The translations under genes and the position numbers were made by a program. DNA of 64,000 nt from Dichomitus squalens LYAD-421 SS1 (lineage: Eukaryota > Basidiomycota > Agaricomycetes > Polyporales > Polyporaceae). A model generated the notes under the pieces. It searched no databases. It saw only the letters and a list, made by a program, of their open reading frames with translations, and was not told where the DNA came from. Shown piece by piece: positions 36,463 to 48,806 of the stretch; within the stretch, counting starts at the first letter, position 1; each line of letters opens with the position of its first letter. The DNA lies in NCBI RefSeq assembly GCF_000275845.1, contig NW_006766889.1:1369739-1433738 (forward strand). The letters run 5' to 3'.

Positions 36463-37706
36463 ATGGCCTTTCGCAGAGGCCAGCAACCCCAATCTGTTCC
36501 CAGTCAGCACATCCCGCCTCCCTATTCCAGCTCTTACGACTCCCAGCAGCAGCAGCAGCACCCGCAGCAGCCCATGCCCCAGTCCACCGACGTCGGCTCG
36601 CCCAACATGTCCAACAAGCGCGCCCGCCACGAGCTCGACCAGAGCGCCGTCCCCAATGACGATGGCTTCGTCCACGACCCCGACGCGGGCGACAGCGGCC
36701 AGGATGACGACGACGACGAGGACAAGCCCAAGACCGACAAGAAGGCCGGCCGTCGGAAAATCAAGATCGAGTTCATCCAGGACAAGAGCAGACGTCACAT
36801 CACCTTCTCAAAACGAAAGGCGGGTATCATGAAGAAGGTTCGTAATCCCTTACACTTTTTCGTCGTGCTCCAACGCGTACTCAACATCTCTCGCGCGCGC
36901 GTCGCGTCTCTCAGGCATACGAGCTCTCTACCCTTACTGGCACACAAGTACTCCTGCTTGTCGTGTCTGAGACAGGTCTCGTCTATACGTTCACCACCGC
37001 GAAGCTTCAACCCCTCGTAACGCAACCCGAGGGCAAGAACCTCATCCAGGCGTGTCTCAACGCGCCCCATGGCCAGCTCCCTTCCTCTCTGCCTGTCGGC
37101 ACTCCCATCAACCGCACCTCTATGCCCATGCAGCACCCACCTAACGTCCCTGGTGGGCTCGCGATTGGTTCCGCCTCAAGTACCAAGGAGGATGAAACGC
37201 AAGAGGAGAGTGAGGATGCCCCCACATCAGGCGACGCGTCAGGTCGCGGCAATCCTCGTAAGCGCCGTCGCGCGTCCTCGTCCGTAAATCAACCCCGAGG
37301 TAACACGTCTCCGGTCGTGCCTGGTGCGTCTGGCGCGCCCCAGGCTGGCGCACCTAGCCAGTCACCGCACGCTCGTCCAGGTCAGATCCCTCCCGGTGCG
37401 CCCCCAATCACGATGGCCGGCGTACCTGCCCCGATGCCCCTCGAACATTCCCCGCGCCAGGGTGGTCAAGCCGCGCCGCCGCCAACAAGTCCCAACTATG
37501 CTCAACCGCCCGGTGGTTATCCGCCTCCACCTCCAAGCGGGGACCCCAACATGTATGCGCACCAGCAACATGGTGGCTACCCTGGCGCCCCTCCGCCTCA
37601 ACCCTATGGGGGCTTCGGACACGAAGGTGCGCCGGCGTCGGCTGTGAGCCAGAACCCTTGGGCCACGCCGGGAGTGCAACACGGAGGGCAGTACGCGAGG
37701 AGATGA
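36463..37706 (+). CDS. MADS-box transcription factor, SRF/Mcm1 type
   Basis: Model: join(36463..36837, 36915..37706), 388 aa. The MADS domain spans about residues 93-150: GRRKIKIEFIQDKSRRHITF, SKRKAGIMKK, then after the intron AYELSTLTGTQVLLLVVSE. It lacks a plant-type K domain and matches the SRF/Mcm1 class that binds CArG/P-box DNA as a dimer. It is preceded by a Gln-rich and an acidic (Asp/Glu) N-terminal region and followed by SAM-domain sequence (TGLVYTFTTAKLQPLV), then a Pro/Gly/Gln-rich tail, typical of basidiomycete Mcm1 orthologues involved in pheromone response and cell-type control. The intron sits inside the MADS box directly after GIMKK. Nothing looks broken. Confidence 0.94.
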
Positions 37707-40429
37707 CACGACCTGGACGCTCGATCTGCGGGTGTGGTTGACTAGGCAGGACAACACACGGACCCTGCCATCTGGACAAGGCTTGCTCGTGTGTGGTATT
37801 GCTCTCATGACCGGTTACTGTGTAGTCCCTTAACGCTCCGTCTGTATATAACGTGCTATTGGCGGTTCTCATCCTCGTCGTTTTCTTGTACGAATCCTAT
37901 TCCCCGCTTCTTTCCCTGCTCTACCCTGTTCCGATATCCTTAACGTCCTTCAGACTTACCCACACATGCTTGACCTCTTCTTCACTTAACTGAGCCCTGA
38001 ACATACGATACGATATTCTCTTGCCGCTTCTTGTCTCGTCTGCCATATGTGACATCTTACTGCGGCCGCAGGTCCGAGTATTAGTGTCCGAGTAGTGTCT
38101 GAATTTTTCAGCTATCGTAGTCGTCAATTGTCCCTGTCCTCATACTCTAGCTACTGTGCTTCGTGTTTCGTGCGCGGCGAAGTATGAATCGAATGGAATT
38201 GTCGCAATGTACATATTAGTCTCTCCTCCCCTCTCGAATGAATACCACACGAACGTACTTCATGTGTGCAAAGGAGCTGAAAGTGTGAGATCGCGACCGA
38301 TGATATCGCGGGAGGTGTGTGCATACATACATGGGGTCGATCGACGTGCTGCCGTCGGTCCGCACAGATCGAGTATGGTCGCGATCGTGCGTGGTTGCCC
38401 TGAAGTAGATCCTTGGTGTATCAGGGTCGCGTCTCGCTGCTAATATCGACTGTCGAGCTCGACGACAAGCAGGCACGCCACCGTCGTGAACAACTCGCTG
38501 CGCGTGAGACTGCTGGTGGAGCCAACGACGGCCCCGAATGCAAGCATGCCTGGGTCTGCCGCATTCGAATTCATTTCCGGGCGCATGTCGTGTTCGCGAT
38601 TCCCCACTTCCCCACATCGCCCCGATGCGGTCAAGGCTCCATCAATCTCGCAGAAGATTCAACGGGATCGCTCGCGAATTCCACGGGCTTCTCGCAACCT
38701 GCCTCGTTGGGTCTGGCGGGTGTCTGACCCCGTCTCACGCCCGTGCCAGCCTGAGCCTGCGCATCAGAGCCGCACGGGGAGCTTGACCGTTCCAACGCTG
38801 TGGTACCGCTGTACCTGTACGGCCGTTACCCCACGCCGGCCACGCTGCGCTCGCCGGGGACCTGCACGCAATGGGAGGTGCGCCTGTTTTGACTTTGACT
38901 TTTAGACCTGCGCTTGCACGACACGTAGGCGGGATACACGCGGGCTGCGTCCATGCCTGCCTCTGAATCGGACGATGGTTCGATGTTGGTGCGATTTCGG
39001 GTGTGGGGCGATATTGGTACATATACAGTGCGGTGCTTCGACGGGGAGAGATTGGGCGATGGCCGACGATGGGAGATGATATCGGGCCTTCGCCGGGCAA
39101 TATGGCCCCAAGCTTGACCTTCGCCTTATCCGACTCGAGTGCGAGACTGGCTTGCCGTACATGGTCGCTGGCGGTGCGTGGCAAATCTGGCGAGGGACCG
39201 GACTCTCTTTGGGGTAGGTAGGATCGGAAACCGTCCGATGTGGTCTGCAGTGATGATGCGGGAAGATGGACACTAACTTGACATGAAAGATACCCGTGGC
39301 CAGAGTACAGTTGACGTACTGATTCTAGGTGTGGCATAGACCTCGTCGTGTCAGTGGGCGAGTATGTCAACGACTGTACCTGACAGGACGCTAGATGAAG
39401 TAGCCGTAACTCAAATGCAGCACGTCTTGCGAACGAGGGTAGTCTAGGCAGCTGCCTCGCAATCGCGTAAGTTCCGCAAGTGTCGGCATCAGGATGACGA
39501 CTAATCACTTCCTTAGCAGGTCCTGCTAGGCCTTATAACTCTATGTTCTTCTCTGCCCTCACATGCAAGCCCCCTGTTCATCTACGCGGACTCGCCCTCA
39601 ATGTACTACGGCATCGACCCGGCGGGGAGTCTTGGTACGGGATCCGAGAGAACCGGAATGGTTGGTATACGGTGATGTCATCAAGTTTGCGATTGGGCGC
39701 CCTCCTATATATGGTTCACCGCACAACGTAGAGCGGAAAGCTGCCAACTCGAACTCTTTCGCGGTGAAGACGTCTCATTGGTGGCTACCCCTGGGCTTGT
39801 ACTAGGTCTATGAAAAGCAGAGGAAAGTCAGCTTGCTGAGGTACGCAAGCGTATGAGACTTAATGGCGCAGCAGAGCTGACATTTCCTCCTCGCTCTTAC
39901 AGGGGCATGATCTGAGGCACGTTGATACAACACCCAGTTTCACGCCTTGCTGCAACCTGAGAGGGACATCCGGATTGCGTAAACTGCGATCTCTCCAAAC
40001 ACCTAAAGGCGATTGTCATGAGACGTCGAGCAAGGCAGCGATTCTAATGGGACTATATCGTGATGAGGATATAGTGTGCCATGTGTCTGTGCACATTGCG
40101 CATGAATAATACTCGTCAAAGGCGATAGCGCAGCGAAGCTAGCCATTGAAATCTCTACGCTTACACGGCCGTTGTGGACTAGAATATGTCAAGGCCTGCA
40201 GATTCACGACCCTCTCACCTTCCCCCGCATATTGGCGAGCTCAGCTGTACCTAAAACACCTTGCATCGCTCGCTCCGTTCATCGCAAAAATAAGAGGTGA
40301 CGGTTTTGCGATACCTCTGACCGCCGCGGCCCCTGACGTGTCGTAATTTCTTCCGGACACCTGCGAGTTCGGGCCAGTTCCACTTCTTGACCTAACAAAG
40401 TATAACAGCAGCTGACATTTTTTGCAGCC
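37707..40429. other. intergenic region including duplicated flank of the FAD-oxidoreductase copies
   Basis: No intact gene is seen. From about 39830 the sequence shows scattered similarity to the region upstream of the intact FAD oxidoreductase (for example GCTTGCTGAGGT at 39833 and 42690, and a shared GCGGC.CCTGAC block before each copy), so the ancient tandem duplication included 5' flanking DNA. Confidence 0.4.
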
Positions 40430-41366
40430 TTTTCCTTTTGCCTCCCCCAGGAGTCTCTGTGAGAGTGTCGTACTCGGCGCCTCCCTCTTGCTCCGCGAAC
40501 ATACTTCGATGACGACGCGTGTCAGCTGCTTGACTAAAGCCGGTCTGTACCCAGTCACTCCCTTGAACCTATCATACGAGAGCAATTTTGACGCGGTGAA
40601 CACAAGACTTATCTACCAACCAGAGGCGATCGTGTATCTGGACACGACTGAGGACGAAGTGCGGCGCTGTTCATAACTTCTAAGTGAACGTGCGTTCCGG
40701 TGGACGTCCTTGTAAGTCAAAATCTGAAACCATATGCAACCATCGCCCCGACGTTGAGATACCGTTCCCGTCCCGGACGTCGCGCTCGAAGACGTGCCTG
40801 CCGCTCACCTCCCTTCTTGCACGCTCTTCTAACCCGCAGACGACCTCCTTACAAATGCATCCACATTCTCATTCACGGAGTACATGTACAACGGGATGAG
40901 CACAGATATCAACTGGTACGTCTTCTTGGACATTTTTGGTGGCAAGAACTCGGCGATTAGTGCGGTGCCTCAAAACGCGACAGCGTACAATGTCCGCGAT
41001 ATCTTCGTCAACTCGCAGGTTTGGACATCATGGGTTGCTGGATAGTGTGGGTGCGGGAAGTGATCTGTTGTGGCGGACCTGCTTGCAGGCGTCAGGAACC
41101 AAACGACAGCGTCTCCTTCATGTTGAGCATGTTCGACTCCTTCATCAGTCTTGTGAGGCTCCAGTCACAAGCCCCGTTCTGAATCTATCACTAACCACAG
41201 ATAGCAGAGGACCGCTTGGTAGGCTACCCTAGTCATGTCGACCCGCTTGTGAGGAGGTGCATGAGTGGTACCACACAACATATACGGAGAAGCTGCAGAG
41301 AATCTAGAAGGAAGTTCATCCTAACTGCGGTATATGACCATCCCCTGGGTTTCTCTGCCGCATGAG
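40430..41366 (+). pseudogene. degenerate copy of the berberine-bridge-type FAD oxidoreductase
   Basis: This stretch aligns in order with the complete gene at 43083-45053 but is internally deleted and frameshifted. Positions 40520-40710 match its first exon (SCLTKAGLYPVTP, then NTRLIYQPEAIVYLDTTEDE, then the exon end and intron start). At about 40845 it jumps to the equivalent of exon 5 (DLLTNAS, FGGKNSAISAVPQNATAYNV) and continues with a C-terminal remnant to 41366. Roughly 1 kb carrying the FAD-binding core is missing, including everything after the His-anchoring loop. No function is possible. Confidence 0.8.
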
Positions 41367-43082
41367 ATGAAAGGTTTTTTGTTGCCGTCTCAAATGAACA
41401 AGGAACGAAGACTTACCCTCTATGAGGACACCGCGAAACCTGGCGCTACTTACAGACCCTTGGGCATCGTAGTACAGGCGTACTGACAACGCGGTTCAAC
41501 CTGGGGATATCAGATGCGGCGAAGCGCTCCATCAGTCGGAATAGACATGATTACACCGTGGTTTGATTGGAAAGAGAGAAGAGAACAAAGAGAGGAGAGA
41601 ACATTGAAAACAAGAAGCACGATAAACTTCCTGCACTTTTCGCGGTTTGGCCATTGAGGTTCACGGAGATGTGGCGTGTGGCTGATCCTACCGTCCGCGC
41701 CATGCTCACCTATATGGAAGTATCCGTGTATCGGTGGAGGCAACACACTCGAATGTGGTCTGACAGAACAGTCCTTGCTGTCAATGGACCCGAGCCATCG
41801 GCTAAGGGAAGATCGGCTGAGTCGGTCCTCTGAGCATCCCGTGTTAGAGTCACGACATATAAGCACTTGCAGACGAGGAACACTCAGCATTGGCATCCAG
41901 GAGCGAAACCAGATGATTCTGGGTGAGTCACGCAGATCAAGGCTGCAAGGACGGTTGAATTGTGGCGGTGGGTCAAGGTAGAGAGCCTTCAAGGGAGACG
42001 TACTAGGTTCGGTTTTCTGCAGTGGCCCATTAATATTGCCCACTCATGGCTCCCAGCCTCCTGGTTGTTCGTTATCGTGACTTCGATGGCGGTAAACTAG
42101 AGATTGGTGAGCATGGTGATGATGATTGGATGAGAACACGTTGAAAGTGCGGCGGCCTCGCATGCGGCCGTTAGCGCTCAGTCATCTCTTTTCGGTTGCT
42201 CATTTCGCCGCGCGCTTGAGGAGCGCCTATATACGGCTGCTGGAAATCGCGTTCTGTATCTCGAGCACCATCCGGGCATTTTTTGTCGAAACGTGCAAGG
42301 GTATTTAAGGGCACTTGATCTTTAACATATTCTATGTACGGTTGCTGGCGGCGTTCGAATGGAAGAGCGGCCCGATATACCGCTATGGGCGCTACCCTGG
42401 CCTCCAAGCGCTCTGCGGAACGATCGGAAGCCAACTTAGCGCGGCTCGAGGTTGACATCATTCAAGCCAAGCCCGGGTAGCCTGTGGTACTACTCGCTCA
42501 GCCTCAAGCAGATGGCGTGTTCATCAGGGGCGAGCATATTACCATCACCTGTGCCACGTCGAACCGAGATTGGCTACCATAAACCCCTCCCTGAGGCCAT
42601 CTGACGGTTACTCCTATCCTTATGCTTTGGTATCAGCCGCTGTGGTGTGGTAGACGATGAACGGTAGCCACGATACGCGGAGAAGAATCGGCTTGCTGAG
42701 GTGTGCAACAGCACGAGACTCTACTACAGCGCCGTGTTGTATGTCATCTCACCACGACTCGGCGCGCATTAGACGACCCATTTGTCGAAGTTGGCAATGG
42801 CACCGCAAATTTAGACACTGGCCTTTCCTCTCGTATCCAGACTCACCGAGTCGACTAGGAAACGTCGAAGTCAATGGTTTCATCAGGAGCCGCCGGCCCT
42901 CCTTTACATAGACGAGTTGTCAATGCAAGCTACCAGCTCCGGGTCGGTTACTGTCTTCCACACAATCATCCCAAGGCGAGCACTTGCACTACACTCAATG
43001 GTTGCGGCTCCTGACATGCTGCATTTTGTTCCAGAGAGGCCTATCCAGCTTGAGACGACCTTAAGTGTAATAGCAGCCGGCA
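41367..43082. other. spacer between the FAD oxidoreductase copies
   Basis: No intact gene. A short plus-strand helical frame at 42387-42480 (ASKRSAERSEANLARLEVD) resembles the N-terminus of Agaricomycete F-box proteins but ends in a stop, so it is at best a fragment. Confidence 0.35.
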
Positions 43083-45053
43083 ATGGTCTGCCAAAGCTTC
43101 TTCTCCACCGTTTCGCTCTGCGTATTCCTAGCGGCCTCGGTCTCGAGCGAGATACTCGGGGTCAATATCTCGCGCCACGAACGGAATTCACCGACCGCCC
43201 TCATCGTCTGCTTGACTAAGGCCGGTCTAAACCCAGTCACTCCCTCGAACCCGTCATACCAGAACGACTCCCTCCCAGTGAACACAAGACTGATCTACCA
43301 ACCGGCGTCGCTTGTGTATGCGAACACGGCCGAGGACGTGGGCGCGGCTGTCAAGTGCGGCGCTGTTCATGATGTCAAAGTGAACGCGCGTTCTGGTGGA
43401 CATTCTTGTAAGTCAAGATCTGGTACCAAATGCTACTCGACCCTACTGACCATGTATCCCTCAATTCATGACAGACGCGTCTTTCGGTACCGGTGGCGAA
43501 GATGGGCACCTGATCATTTCCCTCGATAACCTCAATAACATGAAGCTATCCGGCGAATACGTCACTGTGGGCGCGGGCACCAAGCTCGGCCCCTTGTATC
43601 ACTTCCTTTGGGAGAATGGTCAGTCACGGAGCTGACACACAATTCTAGGTCGCCAGCTCACATTGCATTATACAGGTCAGCGCGCCGCGGTATTTGGTAC
43701 TGCTCCCCAAATCGGCGTAGGAGGTCATCTTCACGGTGGGTATGGCTTCCTCAGTCGCAAATGGGGTCTGTTCTTGGATCAGGTCGTCGAGATGGAGGTA
43801 GTAAAGGCAGATGGGTCTGTCGTTACGGCTAACAAGGACAGTAATGCCGACCTCTTCTGGGTATGTGCCTCAACCTGAATCCCCTACTTTTTCCATTCTA
43901 TCTTTGCGCTTGCTCATCCATACGTAATGGTATAGGCACTTCGTGGCGCCCCACCCTCCTTCGGTGTGATTACCCAGCTCACAATACTCACTCACCCCGC
44001 TCCCACACACGCCGCGACGTTCGCCTTCACATACAACTGGAGCACTCCCGATGTCGCTTCCTCGGCTTTCCAGATCTTTCAGCACTGGACTGCTGAGGTT
44101 GATATGCCTTCCGACTTGACGTTGCAGGTCCAGTACACGGATGCTAGCCCTGTCCCAACGTTCTGGCTCATAGGAGCATACTATGGGGACGACGGCATCG
44201 CTGGTCTGAACAAGACGGTTCAGCCCCTCTGGGACGCGCTCCTGGCTCTCAACGACTCCGTTCCGACCGCCACTATATTCGAGGATTTAAACTGGATCCA
44301 GAACGTCCTGGTAAGTGATTGGCGAAATAGTCAACTTCCCTACCTTCTGACGAGGGCCTGTAAATTCGTGAAGTACGAGGCAGGTTTAGACCCGACAACT
44401 GACCCGAAAGTCGCGCTGGAAGATGCGCCTGCGATTCATTATCCATTTTACTGCAACTCGGTCTTCTACTCCGCTGATGACCTCCTTACAAATGCATCCA
44501 CACTCTCATTCGCACAGTACACGTACAACGGCACGAGTGCGGACATGAATTGGATTGCTTACCTATACCTATTTGGCGGCAAGAACTCGGCGATAAGTGC
44601 AGTACCTCAAGACGCGACAGCGTACAATGCGCGCGATATGTTCATCAACCTGCAGGTATGTGGATAACAACCTACTGAGTCTGGGTGGCTCTGGAATGCG
44701 ACTCTGACTTGACGTGGGGTGGGTCCTCCCAGGTTTGCGGTAACAGGAATACTGTGCCGTTCCCTGATGACGGTCTTTCCTTCACGGAGGGAATGCTGAA
44801 GTCCGTCACTGATATGGTATGACCCATCCAACCTCAGTCTCTTGCAATATGACAAGCTAACACCTATGTGGTTGTGACATAGATGCCAGGGGTTCGGTTC
44901 ACTGGTTACCCGAACCACATTGACTCACAGCTCAGTCGTGAGGAAGCTCACGCATCGTATTACCCAACACACACACAGAGGCTGCAGGAGATCATGAAGA
45001 AGGAGAATCCGAAGGCGGTGTTCGACTACCCCCAAGGATTTCTTCCCGTGTGA
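43083..45053 (+). CDS. secreted berberine-bridge-type (BBE/GOOX-like) FAD-linked oxidoreductase
   Basis: Model: join(43083..43407, 43475..43618, 43676..43860, 43936..44310, 44374..44655, 44733..44816, 44883..45053), 521 aa. A signal peptide (SFFSTVSLCVFLAASVSS) precedes a PCMH-type FAD-binding domain (VNTRLIYQPASLVYANTAED, VNARSGGHSYASFG). The His of SGGHSY is the residue that covalently binds FAD. The second FAD loop reads GTAPQIGVGGHLHGGYG. The usual 6-S-cysteinyl Cys of bicovalent family members is Ala here, predicting a mono-covalent flavin. The C-terminal BBE motif is present (NHIDSQLSREEAHASYYP). Relatives oxidise carbohydrates or secondary metabolites with O2; the substrate here is unknown. 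A degenerate tandem copy lies 1.7 kb upstream. Confidence 0.92.
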
Positions 45054-45959
45054 GGTGTCCTATCAGACGCCCTAGTGCCCTGCAGAAGGACCCTGGAGCT
45101 CTTCGGCAGTCCAACCCTATAGTATAGACTCACCATTAGACAATCAAAGAGACACGTTTCTGTCCTCGTCGGGCTTGCCTTTAAGGGCATCCTCTTGTTA
45201 TCGGGAATATGCGGAGGATGCCCTCAGGACCAATCACAATACTGTAGATGACTGTCAGCGAGAAAACAATGACGATGAGGAATGGAAGAATCACGGCCTT
45301 CATTTGCGGAGTATAGCGAACAAACGTGTCTCGAAGCATACCAGAATGGCACAGGATATTTGTCTCCCACGGACCATGATTCCTGGCGTCCTCTTGGCGG
45401 TCCATGGCTTTCAGTGGTACCTAAGGAGCCGCGAGATTATTGTGTCGCTTCGGATGAGAATAATACAAGATCCACAGCCAAGCGTGGGAGATTCACAGTG
45501 CCATCTAATATGCTTCTCAAGAATCGCATACCCGACAGAAAGGGTACCTAGAGAGAGCTCGAGTTGTAACTGTCAGTAGGGATCTGATGCACCGGGGGAC
45601 AAGGAGAGGGTGTCTTGCTTGCCCAGAAACTGCACAATGTATCCAGTTGAACTTCGGAGAAACCGCCATTGTATTCTCCACAATGTCAAGAGGTCTTGAT
45701 GCTGATGTCTGGCTCCTGCGACAAGTCGGCATCCTCAATGACAATGACATCGTCAATGGAGGGAGTAGCCTAAGCCAAGTAGCGATGATGGGCGCCTGCA
45801 GGAGAACGTCGGGCGCGCGGGCCCCCGGGCCATATCGCGAGTCCACTTAGCGGCCACACCATGTTCCACGCCCACTGCCAGCTAACGGACTCGACTGCGA
45901 GACATACCTGCTAGGGCTTGACTAGACTCGCACTGGGCATCTTACAATAGTCCACGAAA
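45054..45959. other. intergenic region
   Basis: About 900 bp. The frames present lack conserved features. A weak GHTMFHAHCQ-like read at 45850-45885 recalls a copper oxidase His-Cys-His motif but has no surrounding homologous sequence. Confidence 0.35.
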
Positions 45960-47903
45960 ATGTCGGATCAAGCGGGTAGCAGGATCCTTGTAATCTCGCC
46001 CACTGCAGCGCGTGCGCACCAATTAGTGGAACGTATGCACCCGTCCCGCCTCGCCTCTCTTGCTCGCGCCCAATGATCCCCCAGGTGTCCAGGCGCTCTC
46101 TTCTCGCAGGGAAGGCGCAGAAGTCAACGGTTCTAGCGGTGCTCCCGAGAAGCAAGCGCAGACGAGCGTATCGACGAACAAGGACCCACTTGCTGCGGGG
46201 AGTAGCACGAGCATCCCGTGGACAATTGCGAACAAGTACTACACCGCGGAAGTTCACTTCGAGACGCACGAGTATGGGCTGTTTAAGGTCCAGCACGCTA
46301 TCGGTGTCCCGGCGATCATCTATGTCTGGGGCCCAGGCGATGTGAGTTTTCATCAATTCTAGATGTCTGGGCGAAGATTTCATTAGAGCTTCATGGCGTT
46401 CGTATTCTCATGTACCGCTGGGATAGCCTTACAAGGAACATATCCCAGAGATTGCACAGAAGGTCCAGCATTACGATCCCGAGGTTTCGCTCGCAGTGCG
46501 CTTGGGCGGGGATGTTGAGGTCACAAGCCCGGCGGAACCAAGCGTGGATGACGATGGGCTCGACGAGTTCTTGTCCACACACGGGTTCGAATTTGTCGAA
46601 GGGGACAGGTCATACCGGAGACCTACTCAGGATGCCGATAGACACTCCGATGACGAGGACTCAGGTATGTACACCTCAACATTACCTTCAACAACGAGCT
46701 TACGATATACACACTCAAATACCTGAACTCAAACATTCCTCATTTGCAGGAATTCCCGGCCTGCCTCGCGTGATTGATGCCCTCAGCACCATAATGTGGC
46801 CCTCGCTCGTCCAGTCAGAGGCGACGAAGAAGCGCAAGTCTCGTGCTCGGGACCTCATCGGCTGGGCTCTCGAGGAGGAAGGAGACGATGGCCTCCGTGC
46901 CCTCATCGCCAATCCTTCCGCATCAGCCTCCTCCCATCAAGCCGGAAACGTTCCTGTTGCTGCTGCAGCACGGAAAAGCCGTATGCAGCGCGAGATGGAG
47001 GAGCTCGAACGATGGCTGGACGACGAGGAGAGTTCCTCGGGCGTTAAGTATAGCCGAGGCAAGGCCGAGGGTCAGCCTGCGGAAGAAGATGCTGCTCCCG
47101 CAGCGGCAGATGAGGAGGCGCGGCATTGGGTCACCAGCGCGCCCGTATCGTCCGCGGAAGGCTGGGAAGATATGATGACACCGCCTGCGATACGCACGCC
47201 ACGCTCGTTTGACAGCCCTCACGACGACGCCTCATTCGAGCACGGGTTCGAAGACGATTTTGCCGACTTTGTATCGGCTTCGTCGCATCCGCATCTTCAG
47301 CCCCATGGCCTGTCCGACGACAGGCTGCTGGAGGTGCATTATGACGTTGGCAGGCTCACGCCTATGCACACGGGCACGTCGTATCGTTCGCTCGGTTCAA
47401 TGTCTGACTTTGGCGGAGACGAGAGTTTCGGACCGGATTATCGCTATCTAGACGGCGACGATGAGGACGATCCCGACCTCCCATCTCGCGCGGAGGTCCT
47501 TGCGACATCGCGCAGGCTTTTCGGTGCTTCCGCCTTTGTGCCTGCCCCATCCTCCTCCACATCAACCGGGCCTGATACTTCCTCGGCGCGGGACCTGACT
47601 TCCAGTGCCCTACCTACTCTTGACCTACCACAGCCTCAGCACTCGTTGTTAGCAGACTCATCTATGGACAATGTAACTGATACGGAGGACGGCGACGAGT
47701 CCTTCGCCGCGTTCGACCTCTCGCGTGTCTTCAGTGCCCTGCAAGGTATGAAGGACGAGATTGCAGGGATGAAAGATGAAGACGAGCGGAGGCGTGCTGC
47801 CGCTCGTGTTGCCCTCGGACTGGTGTACGGATTGGGTGTTGGGGGCGACAGACCAGAGCAAGGGGGCCTCGCTGGGGTAGGAGAAGGTGGAGGAGGTGCG
47901 TGA
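45960..47903 (+). CDS. alpha/gamma-adaptin-binding protein p34 (AAGAB/Irc6-like)
   Basis: Model: join(45960..46032, 46085..46341, 46427..46664, 46750..47903), 573 aa. AAGAB (yeast Irc6) is a cytosolic chaperone for assembly of clathrin adaptor complexes AP-1 and AP-2. The N-terminal pseudo-GTPase-like half begins SDQAGSRILVISPTAARAHQ and includes EVHFETHEYGLFKVQHAIGV, IIYVWGPGD and a DEFLSTHGFEFVEGD block, the hallmark of the family. The middle conserved stretch IPGLPRVIDALSTIMWPSLV follows. The C-terminal half is acidic and Ser-rich, with a terminal helix (RVFSALQGMKDEIAGMKDE, then RRAAARVALGLVYGLG) corresponding to the AAGAB C-terminal helix that engages adaptin. First exon choice: the ATG at 45960 and a 52 bp intron give a continuous frame. 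Probably intact. Confidence 0.87.
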
Positions 47904-48691
47904 GCGACTCCTTCCATTGATTTCGATGCATAGGGCATGTGCTACCGTGTTCCCTATCACTAGGTTGTGTCAGTTGTGCTGTCTTGTATTATCCTAGAAG
48001 TTGACTGTCTTTGGATACGACACTGTTGGCCATGATCCTGTGCGCCAGTTCCGCTGACAGATTCCTGACCACTGACAACTCCATAAGACTTAAGTCCGGA
48101 TTCTGATGATTAGCGGTCTATTCCGCTGACTAACATACAACTTGCGCGAAGAGGTCGGCGATCCTGTGGTATTTACCGCATCTCAACGCATGACTTGCGG
48201 TAGTGACTACTCATTCGTGTAATCATCTTGTAAGTGTGAACTAGATACACTTATCAGTCCACTTGAGTAGCAATGCCTTTCAGGCCAGCCATCCATGGGC
48301 CGGTGCTCGTTTGTCAATATTGATAGCGAGTAGCGTATAATCGCTATCTCGATGTCTTGCGTTTGCGGGATCTTGCTTACTCATCACACCGACTCAAAGT
48401 TGCGTCACTGGCCTTCGCAATGGCGACAACCTGTCCATTCCCTCCGCCCGGGTCTCCTGAGCATCGCTTACAAGACACTATGCCGGAAAGCGTAAATCGG
48501 TATTATAGAAAGGCCTATTCCGAGTCATTGGTCTGGGTTTGGTGGCATACTGAAGCTAGGGGAGGTTGGCTCGACCGCACCCACACGCCACGGGCCCACT
48601 TCCGCAATGACGGATGACTGATGCGAAGACAGTATCGGGGATGATAAAGCAGACAGGCTTATGGGAGCCACGCTTCTCTGTGCAGCGGAAG
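47904..48691. other. intergenic region
   Basis: No gene recognised on either strand. The downstream end holds the CmcJ-like promoter. Confidence 0.35.
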
Positions 48692-48698
48692 TATAAAG
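48692..48698 (+). promoter_or_regulatory. TATA box of the intact CmcJ/AsaB-like gene
   Basis: TATAAAG 115 bp upstream of the ATG at 48807. Confidence 0.5.
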
Positions 48699-48806
48699 TC
48701 GAGCCAGTCCTCTCACTATCAGCCTCATTCACTCAACGACACAGAATAACCCCCGTCGACAACAATCCTTCCATCGCCCAGTCTATCGCCTGTGTCATTA
48801 GCAGCA

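Noticed and set aside
42387..42480. New F-box gene start (ASKRSAERSEANLARLEVD)
   Set aside because: The frame ends after about 31 codons and no F-box sequence follows within a splice distance.
45840..45900. Multicopper oxidase fragment (GHTMFHAHCQ-like)
   Set aside because: No second copper motif or flanking homologous sequence; a single short match is not enough.
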